From contig NZ_JBOEFX010000012.1 in assembly GCF_050633125.1 (NCBI RefSeq), positions 12,891-76,890 on the forward strand: a stretch of 64,000 bases of DNA, in the 5' to 3' direction. Under the pieces are notes generated by a model. That model saw only the letters and a program-made list of their open reading frames with translations, made no database searches and was not told the DNA's origin. Position numbers and translations under genes: made by a program. Of this stretch, positions 45,400 through 54,106 are shown piece by piece. Positions within the stretch are counted from its first letter, which is position 1, and every line of letters starts with the position of its first letter. Source of the DNA: Lewinella sp050633125 (lineage in GTDB: Bacteria; Bacteroidota; Bacteroidia; Chitinophagales; Saprospiraceae).

Positions 45400-45423
45400 T
45401 TATAAAAATGATTAACAGGTGTT

Positions 45424-45551
45424 TTAGGAACAGCACGAAAATAAATAGCGATTTTGTTTTTCATAATAGTTGAATAAACGGTTCATTTTAAGTGTTTTAA
45501 CTATTTGGAAAACTTGAAGAAAATCGCGTTTTATTTTCTGCGCAATACTTA
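45424..45551 (+). repeat. GCAGAAAATAAAA-family element, long form 1
   Basis: About 128 bp. Outer stem TTAGGAACAGCACGAAAATAAA.. with ..TTTTATTTTCTGCGCAATACTTA, middle stem AGCGATTTT/AAAATCGC, and inner stem AATAGTT/AACTATT, so most of the unit folds on itself. It ends 31 bp before the ATG of the PorP/SprF gene. Other copies lie at 48606, 51954 and 52098. Confidence 0.8.
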
Positions 45552-45582
45552 AGACACCTGCTGATTGGAAAAAATTAAAAAG

Positions 45583-46539
45583 ATGCGCAAACTATACTTT
45601 GCCATACTCCTTTTACTGGGCAGCAGTTGTGTTTTGCTGGCTCAGCAAGACGAGCAGTTTACCCAGTTTATGTATCATAAGTTGGGGTTCAACCCTGCTT
45701 ATGCTGGAATGCAGGAGACCCCTACGTTCACCGCGCTGGTACGCCAGCAGTGGATCGGACTGGAAGGTGCACCCCAATCACAGTTGTTGACGTTTAACAT
45801 GCCTTTGACAGCATCAGGGATTGGTTTAGGGGCCAATATTTCGCGCCACAGTATCGGTGCAACAGAACGCCTGACGGCCGATATTTCCTACTGTTATCGC
45901 TTTAACTTGGGCAGAGGTGGCCGGATGGGAATTGGCTTATCCAGCTCTGTACGAATGCTGCAAGTCAACTTTGATGAAACCGAATCTACTCAACCTCGCG
46001 AAGGGGATCCTGCTATACCAGTGGGTAAACAGAGTAAAATGCTACCTAACTTTGGTGCGGGAATCTATTACAGCAACCAAACCTTTTATGTAGGCTTTAG
46101 TGCCCCCCGTCTGTTGACCAATAATATCGACTTTGCAGATGAAGGAACGGTGATTTCCCGTGAGGTACCTCATTATTATTTGATGGCCGGTGTATTGGTC
46201 AGTTTGGGAGAGAATATACAAATGCAACCCCAGTTTCTTTTTAAATATGTAGAAGGAGCACCATTTGATGGGGATGTTAATTTAAACTTTATTTTTAGAG
46301 AAACCGTATATAGTGGTGTATCTTACCGCCTAGGAGGTTCGAGCGTCTCGGGAATTGGGGAGTCTGCTGCACTTCTATTAGGAATGCAGTTTAGTGACCA
46401 ATTTATGTTTGGTCTGTCTTATGATTATACCCTTTCCGAACTAAAGAACTACTCAAGCGGCTCAATAGAAGCGGTCATTCGCTATGGTATTGGTGGCCGT
46501 TCACGTAGTGGTGAAATATTGAGTCCACGATTTTTTTAA
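45583..46539 (+). CDS. PorP/SprF-family type IX secretion system membrane protein
   Basis: Outer-membrane beta-barrel of about 318 residues from the ATG at 45583; a TTG 18 bp upstream is less likely. Signal peptide (LYFAILLLLGSSCVLLAQ), then the family opening DEQFTQFMYHKLGFNPAYAGM, RQQWIGLEGAPQSQLLTFNMPL and GIGLGANISRHSIG. It ends with barrel strands (FMFGLSYDYTLSELKNYSSGSIEAVIRYGIGG). PorP/SprF proteins interact with the sorting domain of large type B T9SS cargo; the adhesin with this domain lies directly upstream. A repeat-family hairpin sits in the leader. Confidence 0.93.
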   Translation: MRKLYFAILLLLGSSCVLLAQQDEQFTQFMYHKLGFNPAYAGMQETPTFTALVRQQWIGLEGAPQSQLLTFNMPLTASGIGLGANISRHSIGATERLTADISYCYRFNLGRGGRMGIGLSSSVRMLQVNFDETESTQPREGDPAIPVGKQSKMLPNFGAGIYYSNQTFYVGFSAPRLLTNNIDFADEGTVISREVPHYYLMAGVLVSLGENIQMQPQFLFKYVEGAPFDGDVNLNFIFRETVYSGVSYRLGGSSVSGIGESAALLLGMQFSDQFMFGLSYDYTLSELKNYSSGSIEAVIRYGIGGRSRSGEILSPRFF

Positions 46540-46588
46540 AGCATGGTAGGTATGCTTTAATCTCATGATAACCGTATTTTTGAACACA

Positions 46589-48607
46589 ATGAAAAAAAGG
46601 AACCTAATAGGGCTGGTTTTATTATGGCTGACGGTCATGGTGCATGCTCAACCTGTTTCGGAGTATTCTCACACCGGGCAGGAGGTTCGTATATTTAATA
46701 CCAGTCCGGTTAATTCTGAAGGGCTTGAGTTTTGCCCCGCAGTTTATGAAAATGGCTTGGTCTTTGTCTCTCGTTATAAAAACGGGCCAATAGATCCCAA
46801 AACAGGGCAAACTTTCTTTGAACTGTTTTATGCAGAACTAGATCCTAATGGAATGCCAGGTAAACCGGAGTCGTTTTCTACCGAATTGAACTCTGCTTAC
46901 CACGAGGGTCCTGTCTCTTTTAGTCCCTCAGGAGACCGTATTTTCTTCACCCGTACCAACTCACGTAATGGCGTTCGTCGATCAGACGGCAAGGGGCGTT
47001 CTGTAGAGAAAATCTACGAGGCTACCCGCGGCTTATTTGATTGGGAAAACGTCAAAGAACTTCCTTTTAATAGCGATGATTATCGTAGTGTTCATCCCGC
47101 TATTTCGGCCGATGAGAAAAAGCTTTTTTTCTCGTCAGATCGCCCAAATGGTTACGGAGGAATGGACCTTTATGTGGTAGAATGGGATAATGGGCAGTGG
47201 TCAGCACCGATCAATTTAGGCCCGGAAATAAATACCAGTGGAAATGAGGTGTTTCCTTTCTTCCATCAAAGCGGAACGCTTTTCTTCTCCTCGGATGGTC
47301 ACCACGGCGCAGGGCGTAAAGACCTGGATTTATACATGATCGATATGGCTGGCCGCAAGTGGGGCCAAGTTTTCAATATGGGTAGTCCCTTTAATTCGCC
47401 TGACGATGACTTAGGTTTAGTCATATTACCTGATGGCCGTAGTGGTTATTTCTCATCGGCAAGAGAAGGTGGCTTTGGGCAGGATGATGTTTATATGTTT
47501 AAAGCTCCTTTGGGAATGCAGGGCATTCAGCCAACAGCAGTCTTGAGTGGTGTTGTAAGCATTACCGATAAAACAACAAGTCGTCGGATGATTGGTGCAG
47601 CAATACGACTTTTTGAGTTAAATAAAGATGGCTTAATTGATGATGAAGCCGCCTATGACCTGGAGTTGGTACCAAGTGAGGGCAAGGATGGTGAGATGAT
47701 GATGAAAATGGTGAGAAAAAAGGATGATAACCTTGGGAGCCCTCTTGCTGTTACTGACCGAAATGGGGAAGCTGTTTTACAGCTACAGGCGGAAAAAGAC
47801 TACCTCCTGTTGGTGTCTAAGCCTGATTATTTTACCCAGGAGTTACGTTTTAAAACGGATGAGCTTGGGCCTGATCAACCCTTGGATTTTCTTATGGAAC
47901 CAACCAATTGCATTATGCTAACAGGAACGGTTCTTTCAGATCGCTTTCAGATTGCTATTCCCAGTGCTACGATTACATTAACAAACCTGTGTGATAACTC
48001 TGTTACAACTTACCGCAGTAATATTGGCGGGAATTATGAGATATGCTTGCCCATTGGTTGTGATTATGTGCTAGAAGGCACAAAACCGGGCTACGAGTCA
48101 GGAGCCACACGGATCACTACCGTTCGTTTGCGGGGAAGTCGCTCTTTGAGTGCCAATTTAATGATTCACCCTACCTCCGATGCTATTTTAAGAGAGCCAA
48201 TTAAAGAAGGCACAGTCATTGTTTTGGAAAATATTTACTACGATTTTAATAAATCGGCAATTCGCAAAGGAGCAGCCCAGGACTTGGAGGCCTTATCACA
48301 ATTGATGAACCTTTATCCAAGTATGCAAATTGAGTTGGGCGCTCATACCGACAGCAGGGGAACAGACGAGTACAACCTTGACCTCTCTCTGCGGCGAGCC
48401 CAGTCGGCGAAAGAGTTTCTTATTCAGCGGGGGATTACCGCCAACCGTATCCGAACAGTAGGTTATGGAGAAGCACATCTACGAAACCATTGTGCTGATG
48501 GCGTTAATTGTAGCGATGCCGAACACGTCCTTAATCGCCGTACCGAAGTCAAGGTGCTTAATATCAATGAGCGGGTGAAGGTCTCTTACGAAGAGGATTC
48601 TAATTAA
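46589..48607 (+). CDS. OmpA-family protein with PD40 propeller and carboxypeptidase-regulatory-like domain
   Basis: Exported protein of about 672 residues; the ATG at 46589 gives the better signal peptide (KKRNLIGLVLLWLTVMVHAQ), with another ATG at 46565. Residues about 40-330 are a WD40-like propeller (PD40) with repeats such as SFSPSGDRIFFTR, ISADEKKLFFSSDRPNGYGGMDLYV and FPFFHQSGTLFFSSDG. Then comes a carboxypeptidase-regulatory-like domain (TGTVLSDRFQIAIPSATITL) and a C-terminal OmpA domain (YYDFNKSAIRKGAAQDLEALSQLM, ELGAHTDSRGTDEYNLDLSLRRAQSAKEFL, NRRTEVKVL) that binds peptidoglycan. It follows PorP/SprF by 49 bp and probably forms an operon with it; this pairing is common in T9SS/gliding loci. 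Confidence 0.9.
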   Translation: MKKRNLIGLVLLWLTVMVHAQPVSEYSHTGQEVRIFNTSPVNSEGLEFCPAVYENGLVFVSRYKNGPIDPKTGQTFFELFYAELDPNGMPGKPESFSTELNSAYHEGPVSFSPSGDRIFFTRTNSRNGVRRSDGKGRSVEKIYEATRGLFDWENVKELPFNSDDYRSVHPAISADEKKLFFSSDRPNGYGGMDLYVVEWDNGQWSAPINLGPEINTSGNEVFPFFHQSGTLFFSSDGHHGAGRKDLDLYMIDMAGRKWGQVFNMGSPFNSPDDDLGLVILPDGRSGYFSSAREGGFGQDDVYMFKAPLGMQGIQPTAVLSGVVSITDKTTSRRMIGAAIRLFELNKDGLIDDEAAYDLELVPSEGKDGEMMMKMVRKKDDNLGSPLAVTDRNGEAVLQLQAEKDYLLLVSKPDYFTQELRFKTDELGPDQPLDFLMEPTNCIMLTGTVLSDRFQIAIPSATITLTNLCDNSVTTYRSNIGGNYEICLPIGCDYVLEGTKPGYESGATRITTVRLRGSRSLSANLMIHPTSDAILREPIKEGTVIVLENIYYDFNKSAIRKGAAQDLEALSQLMNLYPSMQIELGAHTDSRGTDEYNLDLSLRRAQSAKEFLIQRGITANRIRTVGYGEAHLRNHCADGVNCSDAEHVLNRRTEVKVLNINERVKVSYEEDSN

Positions 48608-48732
48608 GGGACAGCACGAAAACAAAACACGATTTTGGCTTTCACAATAGTTGGTCAAGCGGTTCATTTTAAGCGGGTTAACTATTTGAAAGCCTTGTGA
48701 AAAATCGTGTTTTATTTTCTGCGCAATACTAA
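48606..48732 (+). repeat. GCAGAAAATAAAA-family element, long form 2
   Basis: About 127 bp, homologous to 45424-45551. The stem AAAACACGATTTT / AAAATCGTGTTTT is perfect although the bases differ from copy 1 (AGCGATTTT / AAAATCGC), and GGCTTTC/GAAAGCC replaces GTTTTTC/GGAAAAC. These paired changes support a conserved stem. It starts at the stop codon of the OmpA gene and ends 4 bp before the radical SAM ATG. Confidence 0.8.
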
Positions 48733-48736
48733 GGCT

Positions 48737-49771
48737 ATGCAGCGCATCGTTTGGGCAGATACTATCAATTTTATTCGAAAACTCAGTTGGCGCAAAATTT
48801 GGAATGCGCTATTGGTTATCTCCAGCTATTATGTTAGCCGCTGGACAGGGCAGCCACGCCAATGGGGCTTACCTTTTACTATTAATTTTGAGCCTACAAC
48901 GGCTTGTAACCTTAGGTGCCCGGAATGTCCAAGTGGCCTTCGGCAGTTTAGTCGACCTACAGGCAATCTTAAGGCAGACTTTTTTCGAACGACATTAGAT
49001 GAATTGGCTGATCACCTACTCTACCTCATTTTTTATTTTCAGGGGGAACCTTATATCAATCCTTCTTTTTTGGACATGGTTCGCCATGCCCATGCTCAGC
49101 GGGTATACACGATTACTTCTACCAATGGTCATTTTTTGAATGATGAGAATGCAGAAAACACAGTAAGCTCTGGCCTTGATCGACTAATTATCTCTGTAGA
49201 TGGAACAACGCAAGAGGTTTATGAGCAATACCGAAAAGCGGGGAAATTAGAGGTCGTATTAGAAGGAATCAGGAATGTTGTCAAATGGAAACGGCAATTA
49301 AAGTCCTCCTCTCCACATATTGTACTCCAATTTTTGGTAGTGAAACCTAATGAGCACCAAATACCTGAAATAAAAAAAATGGCAGAAGAATTGGGTGTAG
49401 ATGCGCTTTCTTTCAAAACGGCTCAGGTCTATGATTACGAATTTGGAAACCCTCTTTTGCCAGATGCAGATGGCTTGAGGCGGTATAGGAAGTTGGAAGA
49501 TGGCCGGTATGAACCAAAAGCATCTTTGCATAATCATTGTTGGAAGTTGTGGCACGGAGCTGTTATTACCTGGGATGGGTTGGTTGTGCCTTGTTGCTTT
49601 GATAAGGATGCTGAACATCGATTAGGAAACCTAAAAGAAAGTTCATTCCGTGAAGTATGGGAGGGTATACCTTATCAACATTTTCGGAAGCAGCTGTTTT
49701 CAGGTAGAGACCAAATTGACATTTGCACAAATTGTACGGAAGGGTGCAAAGTATGGTTACAACCTGATTAA
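48737..49771 (+). CDS. Radical SAM protein with SPASM-type C-terminal cysteines
   Basis: Enzyme of about 344 residues from the ATG at 48737; a GTG frame start at 48707 lies inside the repeat and is unlikely. The [4Fe-4S]/SAM-binding motif is C57-NLR-C61-PE-C64 in EPTTACNLRCPECPSGLRQFSRPTG. A typical TIM-barrel radical SAM pattern follows (LIISVDGTTQEVYEQYRKAG). The C-terminal CCFDKDAEHRLGNLKESSFREVWEG and CTNCTEGC resemble a SPASM auxiliary-cluster domain. Members modify peptides or proteins or act in cofactor synthesis. Its position among T9SS and adhesin genes suggests a role in modifying a surface component, which is inference. Confidence 0.88.
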   Translation: MQRIVWADTINFIRKLSWRKIWNALLVISSYYVSRWTGQPRQWGLPFTINFEPTTACNLRCPECPSGLRQFSRPTGNLKADFFRTTLDELADHLLYLIFYFQGEPYINPSFLDMVRHAHAQRVYTITSTNGHFLNDENAENTVSSGLDRLIISVDGTTQEVYEQYRKAGKLEVVLEGIRNVVKWKRQLKSSSPHIVLQFLVVKPNEHQIPEIKKMAEELGVDALSFKTAQVYDYEFGNPLLPDADGLRRYRKLEDGRYEPKASLHNHCWKLWHGAVITWDGLVVPCCFDKDAEHRLGNLKESSFREVWEGIPYQHFRKQLFSGRDQIDICTNCTEGCKVWLQPD

Positions 49772-50088
49772 ATTTTGTGAAGTCGGATTTTTTAAATAAG
49801 TTTGCAAGTGCAGGCGTATTGTCACAAAGGCAGGGAGTTTCTTATTACCTATTGACGTTTCTAAGTTGCAAAATAAATACTTGTCGTAAGATTTCAGCAA
49901 GAAATCTTACTCCCTTCTGGAATTAATACGTGAGTATTTACTGATACGGAAAACATTGTTTGGGGCTGTTTGGGCCGCGTGGCGGCCTAGGCAAAGGCAG
50001 TTTGGCATCTATTGTTGAGTAAGGATTGAGGCAAGGTGTAGAGCTGTTTTTAATTGAAATTAGTAACTTATAAATAGCAGCAGGGGGC
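49772..50088. other. Intergenic stretch with two hairpins
   Basis: Holds a perfect 10-bp hairpin GTAAGATTTCagcaaGAAATCTTAC (49886-49910) and a small GGCCGCgtgGCGGCC hairpin (49973-49987). No plausible gene is present. The first hairpin lies 115 bp after the radical SAM stop. Confidence 0.5.
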
Positions 50089-51111
50089 ATGGAATACACT
50101 GTCATTATTCTGGGGAGATTAGAGTTTGCGAATACCCGAAGTATTCAGCAAGCAACAAAGGTAATTGCACACCTTTTAGAAACGCGCTATAAGAATGACG
50201 TCCGTTACAAGGAAGCTAACGAATTATTGAACGAAGAAACATGCTCCTTAACTGTTCCGAGAGAAAAATTTACCAGCTCTGAAAAAATGTGGACGAATAC
50301 CCTGCACATGTTGAGTAAAGCCGCCGAGTTTTCGATAGCTGGTGATATTAATATGTGGAAGGTTCTGGATGGAGAATTGCAGGACTACCAGTGTATTGAG
50401 CCTAATAGTGATAAGACGACTGTACAGGCTTTTCGTGAAGGTCGCGATCTTTTAGTAGATGGGAAATTAGATGCGGCGAAAGAAAAATTGTCTTTAGCAA
50501 TCAAGCGCTTTCCTCGCCATGCGCAAGCACTGGAACGCAGAGGGTTTATCTATTACTTGCAGGGAGATACTGCTAAAGCAATGGCTGATTATGCTGCTAG
50601 TATGACTGCCGATAGCAAGCGCCCTGATGCTTACCTGGGAAGAGCAAAGATATATATTGATCAGGAAAATTGGTCAGCTGCTCTAGATGACCTTACGCAA
50701 AGCATGAAGCACTCTATGCCTCATCATAATGTTTATCTCGAGGCTTTACATCGCAAAGGGAGATGCCAGATGGAGATGGGAGAAAACAGTAAGGCAATCG
50801 CCTCTTTTAACTTCTTTCTGACTCGACCATTGTTAGAGGATCATCCTCAGTTTATTTTCAGGCGTCAGGTAACCTTTGATAAAGGCCGCGCACTCAGTGC
50901 TGACGGTAAAATGGACGAAGCTATCAAGTGCTTTGATGAAGCCATTAGTCTGCCTACACGTGACGGTAATAATCTACTACAGGCTGAGATATTGCTTCAT
51001 CGCGGTATTGCTATGCAAAAAAGCGGAAAAAAAGGATTTAAAGAAAATTGGAAACAAGCTGCCAACGAAGGCTCTAAGCGCGCAGCAGAACTATTGGCAG
51101 AGGTCGCTTAG
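50089..51111 (+). CDS. TPR-repeat protein, function unknown
   Basis: Protein of 340 residues, with no signal peptide. The first ~105 residues (MEYTVIILGRLEFANTRSIQQATKVIAHLLE..., WKVLDGELQDYQCIEP) are unlike the rest and not recognised. From about residue 105 TPR helices follow: AFREGRDLLVDGKLDAAKEKLSLAIKRFPRHAQALERRGFIYYLQGDTAKAMADYAASM, DAYLGRAKIYIDQENWSAALDDLTQSM, and two more including KIDEAIKCFDEAISL. TPR proteins mediate protein contacts. It lies between the radical SAM gene and the convergent methyltransferase, with an ATGAGTCATCCCG hairpin between the last two. Confidence 0.85.
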   Translation: MEYTVIILGRLEFANTRSIQQATKVIAHLLETRYKNDVRYKEANELLNEETCSLTVPREKFTSSEKMWTNTLHMLSKAAEFSIAGDINMWKVLDGELQDYQCIEPNSDKTTVQAFREGRDLLVDGKLDAAKEKLSLAIKRFPRHAQALERRGFIYYLQGDTAKAMADYAASMTADSKRPDAYLGRAKIYIDQENWSAALDDLTQSMKHSMPHHNVYLEALHRKGRCQMEMGENSKAIASFNFFLTRPLLEDHPQFIFRRQVTFDKGRALSADGKMDEAIKCFDEAISLPTRDGNNLLQAEILLHRGIAMQKSGKKGFKENWKQAANEGSKRAAELLAEVA

Positions 51112-51133
51112 CAGCCCCTCGCACTTGTTTTGG

Positions 51134-51187
51134 AACATGAGTCATCCCGGATTTTGGCTGAGGCCAGAATCCGGGATGACTCATGTT
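51134..51187. repeat. ATGAGTCATCCCG-family hairpin (short perfect form)
   Basis: Arms AACATGAGTCATCCCGGATT (51134-51153) and AATCCGGGATGACTCATGTT (51168-51187) are perfect inverted copies, with TGGC/GCCA pairing in the loop. It lies between the convergent TPR and methyltransferase genes and could act as a two-way terminator, with a T-run after it. Related copies at 32421 and 37470. Confidence 0.8.
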
Positions 51188-51253
51188 TTTTTTATGCCAG
51201 AAGGTTTTAAAGCGTATAGTAAATACCAAGAATCCACTCAAACCCGCACTTAT

Positions 51254-51925
51254 CTAAAAAGCTGCCTGTAGCTCAATAATCCAGGATAGCAACTGTTTGT
51301 TTTCAGGATGTAAAACATCGGTGAGTCTATGGATTTTCCAGTCATTTTGCTGCGCGTCCTTTTTCCATTCATCACGCTCGCGATAATACCACGGAAATGG
51401 AGCGGGGTAGTTGGTCTTCATACTGCGCCAGTCTTCAGTTCGCCAACCAGAAAATTCGTGCGCTGGAAGGGCAATGGTTTGAACGAGAAGATGCCCACGA
51501 GGTACTAAGAGTTGCTTTAGTTGATTTAATAAAGTGAAAGTAGCCCCGTCTTCAAACAAAGCAAAGTTGAATACGATGAGGTCAAAAGGCTCCCAAGAAG
51601 GGAGCTTGCCTTGCCGAATGTCTTCATAGTTAAAACAAGCATACGCAGGGCCACCACCTTTTTTAGTAGCATTGCTTACTAGCTCCTTTACACCATCTAT
51701 GCCAATGACAATACGATGAGGAGCGTAAATTGCACGACTTAGCCAGCCTTCACCACACCCGATGTCAAGGATACGGAAGGGGTGGTGTTTTTCAATGGCA
51801 TTGACGATCGCATCATTGGTGGCTAGTTGTCGGGAAACAATTTCGCTTTGGTCAATTGTGGTTATCCAGCTTTGGCTATTGGCCTGCCAGGAAGATAGAA
51901 TTTTGTCGGAAAGGGAACCAGGCAT
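51254..51925 (-). CDS. SAM-dependent class I methyltransferase
   Basis: Cytosolic methyltransferase of 223 residues. The SAM site is clear: FRILDIGCGEGWLSRAI (motif I), VIGIDGVKELV (motif II), PFDLIVFNFALFEDG (motif IV). The N-terminal PGSLSDKILSSWQANSQSWITTIDQSEIVSRQ fits the SAM_MT type 'kinase-associated' or small-molecule group. Substrate unknown. Its upstream region carries a short-form hairpin element (51954-52003). It lies divergent from the PorE-like gene at 52154. Confidence 0.85.
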   Translation of the reverse strand: MPGSLSDKILSSWQANSQSWITTIDQSEIVSRQLATNDAIVNAIEKHHPFRILDIGCGEGWLSRAIYAPHRIVIGIDGVKELVSNATKKGGGPAYACFNYEDIRQGKLPSWEPFDLIVFNFALFEDGATFTLLNQLKQLLVPRGHLLVQTIALPAHEFSGWRTEDWRSMKTNYPAPFPWYYRERDEWKKDAQQNDWKIHRLTDVLHPENKQLLSWIIELQAAF

Positions 51926-51953
51926 AGAACAGGATTGAAAATTAGGTGATACT

Positions 51954-52003
51954 TTAGGAACAGCAGAAAATAAAATCGCGTTTTATTTTCTGCGCAATAC
52001 TTA
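51954..52003. repeat. GCAGAAAATAAAA-family element, short form 1
   Basis: About 50 bp containing the perfect stem GCAGAAAATAAAA / TTTTATTTTCTGC around TCGCG, flanked by TTAGGAACA and GCAATACTTA. It equals the ends of the long form with the interior deleted. It is 30 bp upstream of the methyltransferase start (minus strand). Confidence 0.85.
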
Positions 52004-52097
52004 GGTAAAGTATTGAACTAAGATAAACTTTGTTGAGGACATACAACGTTATTGGCAGAGCACGGTTTTGTACAGAAATTGTTAGAGAATAAATAAC

Positions 52098-52147
52098 TTA
52101 GGAACAGCAGAAAATAAAATCGCGTTTTATTTTCTGCGCAATACTTA
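52098..52147. repeat. GCAGAAAATAAAA-family element, short form 2
   Basis: Practically identical to 51954-52003. It ends 6 bp before the ATG of the PorE-like gene at 52154, so the hairpin would occupy the ribosome-binding region. The two copies bracket a 94-bp spacer with no gene. Confidence 0.85.
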
Positions 52148-52153
52148 TTATCA

Positions 52154-54106
52154 ATGCCTCGCTTAATTTTTATCAGTTGCGTTTTCATTTCCTTCTTTTT
52201 GACTATAAATCTTCAAGCTCAGGGGTATATAACCAATGAGGACTTGGACAAGCGTTCACGTAAGCTGCTGGAAGAGGCCGAGTCTTTGGCGCGCCGGCAG
52301 CAGTTTGATAATGCTATCAAAAGTTTAAATGCTTTATTGGAGAGAGAGCCCCAAGCTATTGACGCCTTGATCCTACGTGGTGATATGTACTATGCTAAGG
52401 GGGAATTGGAGATGGCGGAGCATGACTTGGAAGAGGTACTCGCCATGTCTATGGATTATAAGCCAAGGTTGATCTACCAACTGGGCTTAGTTGAGTATGA
52501 TCTGGAGAAATACGAAGAGGCAGCAGCGCACCACGAAGCTTATTTGGCTCAAGCTGATGAACGGGATCGCCGCCGCGAGCGCGTGGAGAAATATCTGAAA
52601 AATGCACAGGTAGCCGCAGAATTACGCCGTAACCCTGTGCCTTTTTCGCCTGAATCTATAGGCCCATCTATTAATACACCAGGCAAGGAATATCTGCCTG
52701 CTTTTTCGGCGGATGGTCGCTATCTGGTGTATACCGTGAACTATACAGGAGGAGAAGATTTTTACTATAGTGAGTTAAAAGAAGACGGCACCTGGACGAA
52801 AGGGCAGGCGCTCACAGGGGTCAATACCTTGGAAAATGAGGGTGCGCAAAGCATGTCTGCCGATGGTCGATTGCTCTATTTTACGGGTTGCAACTGGCCG
52901 GATAGTTACGGTAGTTGTGATTTGTATTATGCCCGTCGAGAGAAAGGAGAGTGGGGCAACCTTCGCCACGCTGCAACACCCATCAATAGTGCACAATGGG
53001 ATACCCAACCGAGCCTTTCGGCCAATGGTGATTACCTGTATTTTACCAGTACCCGCCCCGGAGGTTTTGGTGGTAGCGACATTTGGCGTTGTAAAAGAGG
53101 TTTGGATGGCCGGTTTGGTAACCCCGAAAACCTAGGACCAACTATCAATACAGAAGGGAATGAACAGTCCCCATTTCTTCATGCTGATGGACAGACACTT
53201 TACTTTGCTTCCAATACCCATCCAGGATTGGGTGATTTCGATATTTTTATCAGTAGGATGCAGTTAGATGGCTCCTGGAGCGAACCCAAGAATATAGGTT
53301 ACCCCATCAATACATCGGCAGGAGAAGGAACGCTGGTCGTAAGTTTGGATGGTAAAAAGGCTTACTATACGACCGATCAGAATACCAAGAAAGGGTCACC
53401 TTTAGATCTTGACATCTACCAGTTTGATCTCTACCAAGAAGCCCGCCCTCAATCGCTGACTTACGTAGAAGGCCGAGTCGTAGATGCGCAGACCAAAGAA
53501 ATCATAGAAGATGCCGACGTGCTCATTACCGCAGAAGGGAAGACCACAACCTTCGCTCAAGTAAAAACGCTTGATGATGGAACCTTCTTGATTGTTCTGC
53601 CAATGGGCGAAAATTACGCCTTTGAGGTGAGCCGAGAAGGGTATCTTTTTTACTCCGATCGCTTTGAATTAGCTGGAGCCTTTGGCTTGGAGAAACCTTA
53701 CGAATTATCTATCCCCTTGCAGCCGATACCCAAGGAATTGTCGGTAAACGGAGAGCAACCCATCGTGCTGAAAAATGTACTCTTTGTCTCTGGTTCCGCA
53801 GAGTTGCTGCCCATGTCGGAAATGGAGCTGAATCGTTTAGTGGAGTTGTTGGAAGAGAACGTAAAGCTGAATATCAGAATAAATGGCCATACAGATAACG
53901 TAGGTGATGATACGGCAAATCAAGTACTGAGCGAGGCACGTGCCAAGTCGGTTTATAGCTTCTTGGTCAGCCAAGGGATTCCGACAGAACGGTTGAGTTA
54001 CAAAGGTTTCGGCGAAAGCCAACCTCTGGCTGAAAATGATACCCCCGAAGGCCGAAAGTTGAATAGACGGACAGAGTTTGAGGTCGTTAGTCTGGGAGAG
54101 CAGTAA
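52154..54106 (+). CDS. PorE-like T9SS envelope protein: TPR, PD40 propeller, regulatory-like domain and OmpA
   Basis: Exported protein of 650 residues with signal peptide (LIFISCVFISFFLTINLQAQ). Order: TPR-like helices (EEAESLARRQQFDNAIKSLNALLEREPQAIDALILRGDMYYAKGELEMAEHDLEEVL, about 35-130), PD40-type propeller blades (PAFSADGRYLVYTVNY, SMSADGRLLYFTGCN, PSLSANGDYLYFTSTRPGGFGGSDIW), a carboxypeptidase-regulatory-like beta domain (YVEGRVVDAQTKEIIEDADVLITAE) and C-terminal OmpA domain (NVLFVSGSAELLPMSEMELNRLVELL, INGHTDNVGDDTANQVLSEARAKSVYSFL, NRRTEFEVV). This architecture is the one described for PorE of Porphyromonas. It presumably anchors T9SS parts to peptidoglycan. Its end overlaps the convergent HipA gene by 20 bp. 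Confidence 0.88.
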   Translation: MPRLIFISCVFISFFLTINLQAQGYITNEDLDKRSRKLLEEAESLARRQQFDNAIKSLNALLEREPQAIDALILRGDMYYAKGELEMAEHDLEEVLAMSMDYKPRLIYQLGLVEYDLEKYEEAAAHHEAYLAQADERDRRRERVEKYLKNAQVAAELRRNPVPFSPESIGPSINTPGKEYLPAFSADGRYLVYTVNYTGGEDFYYSELKEDGTWTKGQALTGVNTLENEGAQSMSADGRLLYFTGCNWPDSYGSCDLYYARREKGEWGNLRHAATPINSAQWDTQPSLSANGDYLYFTSTRPGGFGGSDIWRCKRGLDGRFGNPENLGPTINTEGNEQSPFLHADGQTLYFASNTHPGLGDFDIFISRMQLDGSWSEPKNIGYPINTSAGEGTLVVSLDGKKAYYTTDQNTKKGSPLDLDIYQFDLYQEARPQSLTYVEGRVVDAQTKEIIEDADVLITAEGKTTTFAQVKTLDDGTFLIVLPMGENYAFEVSREGYLFYSDRFELAGAFGLEKPYELSIPLQPIPKELSVNGEQPIVLKNVLFVSGSAELLPMSEMELNRLVELLEENVKLNIRINGHTDNVGDDTANQVLSEARAKSVYSFLVSQGIPTERLSYKGFGESQPLAENDTPEGRKLNRRTEFEVVSLGEQ

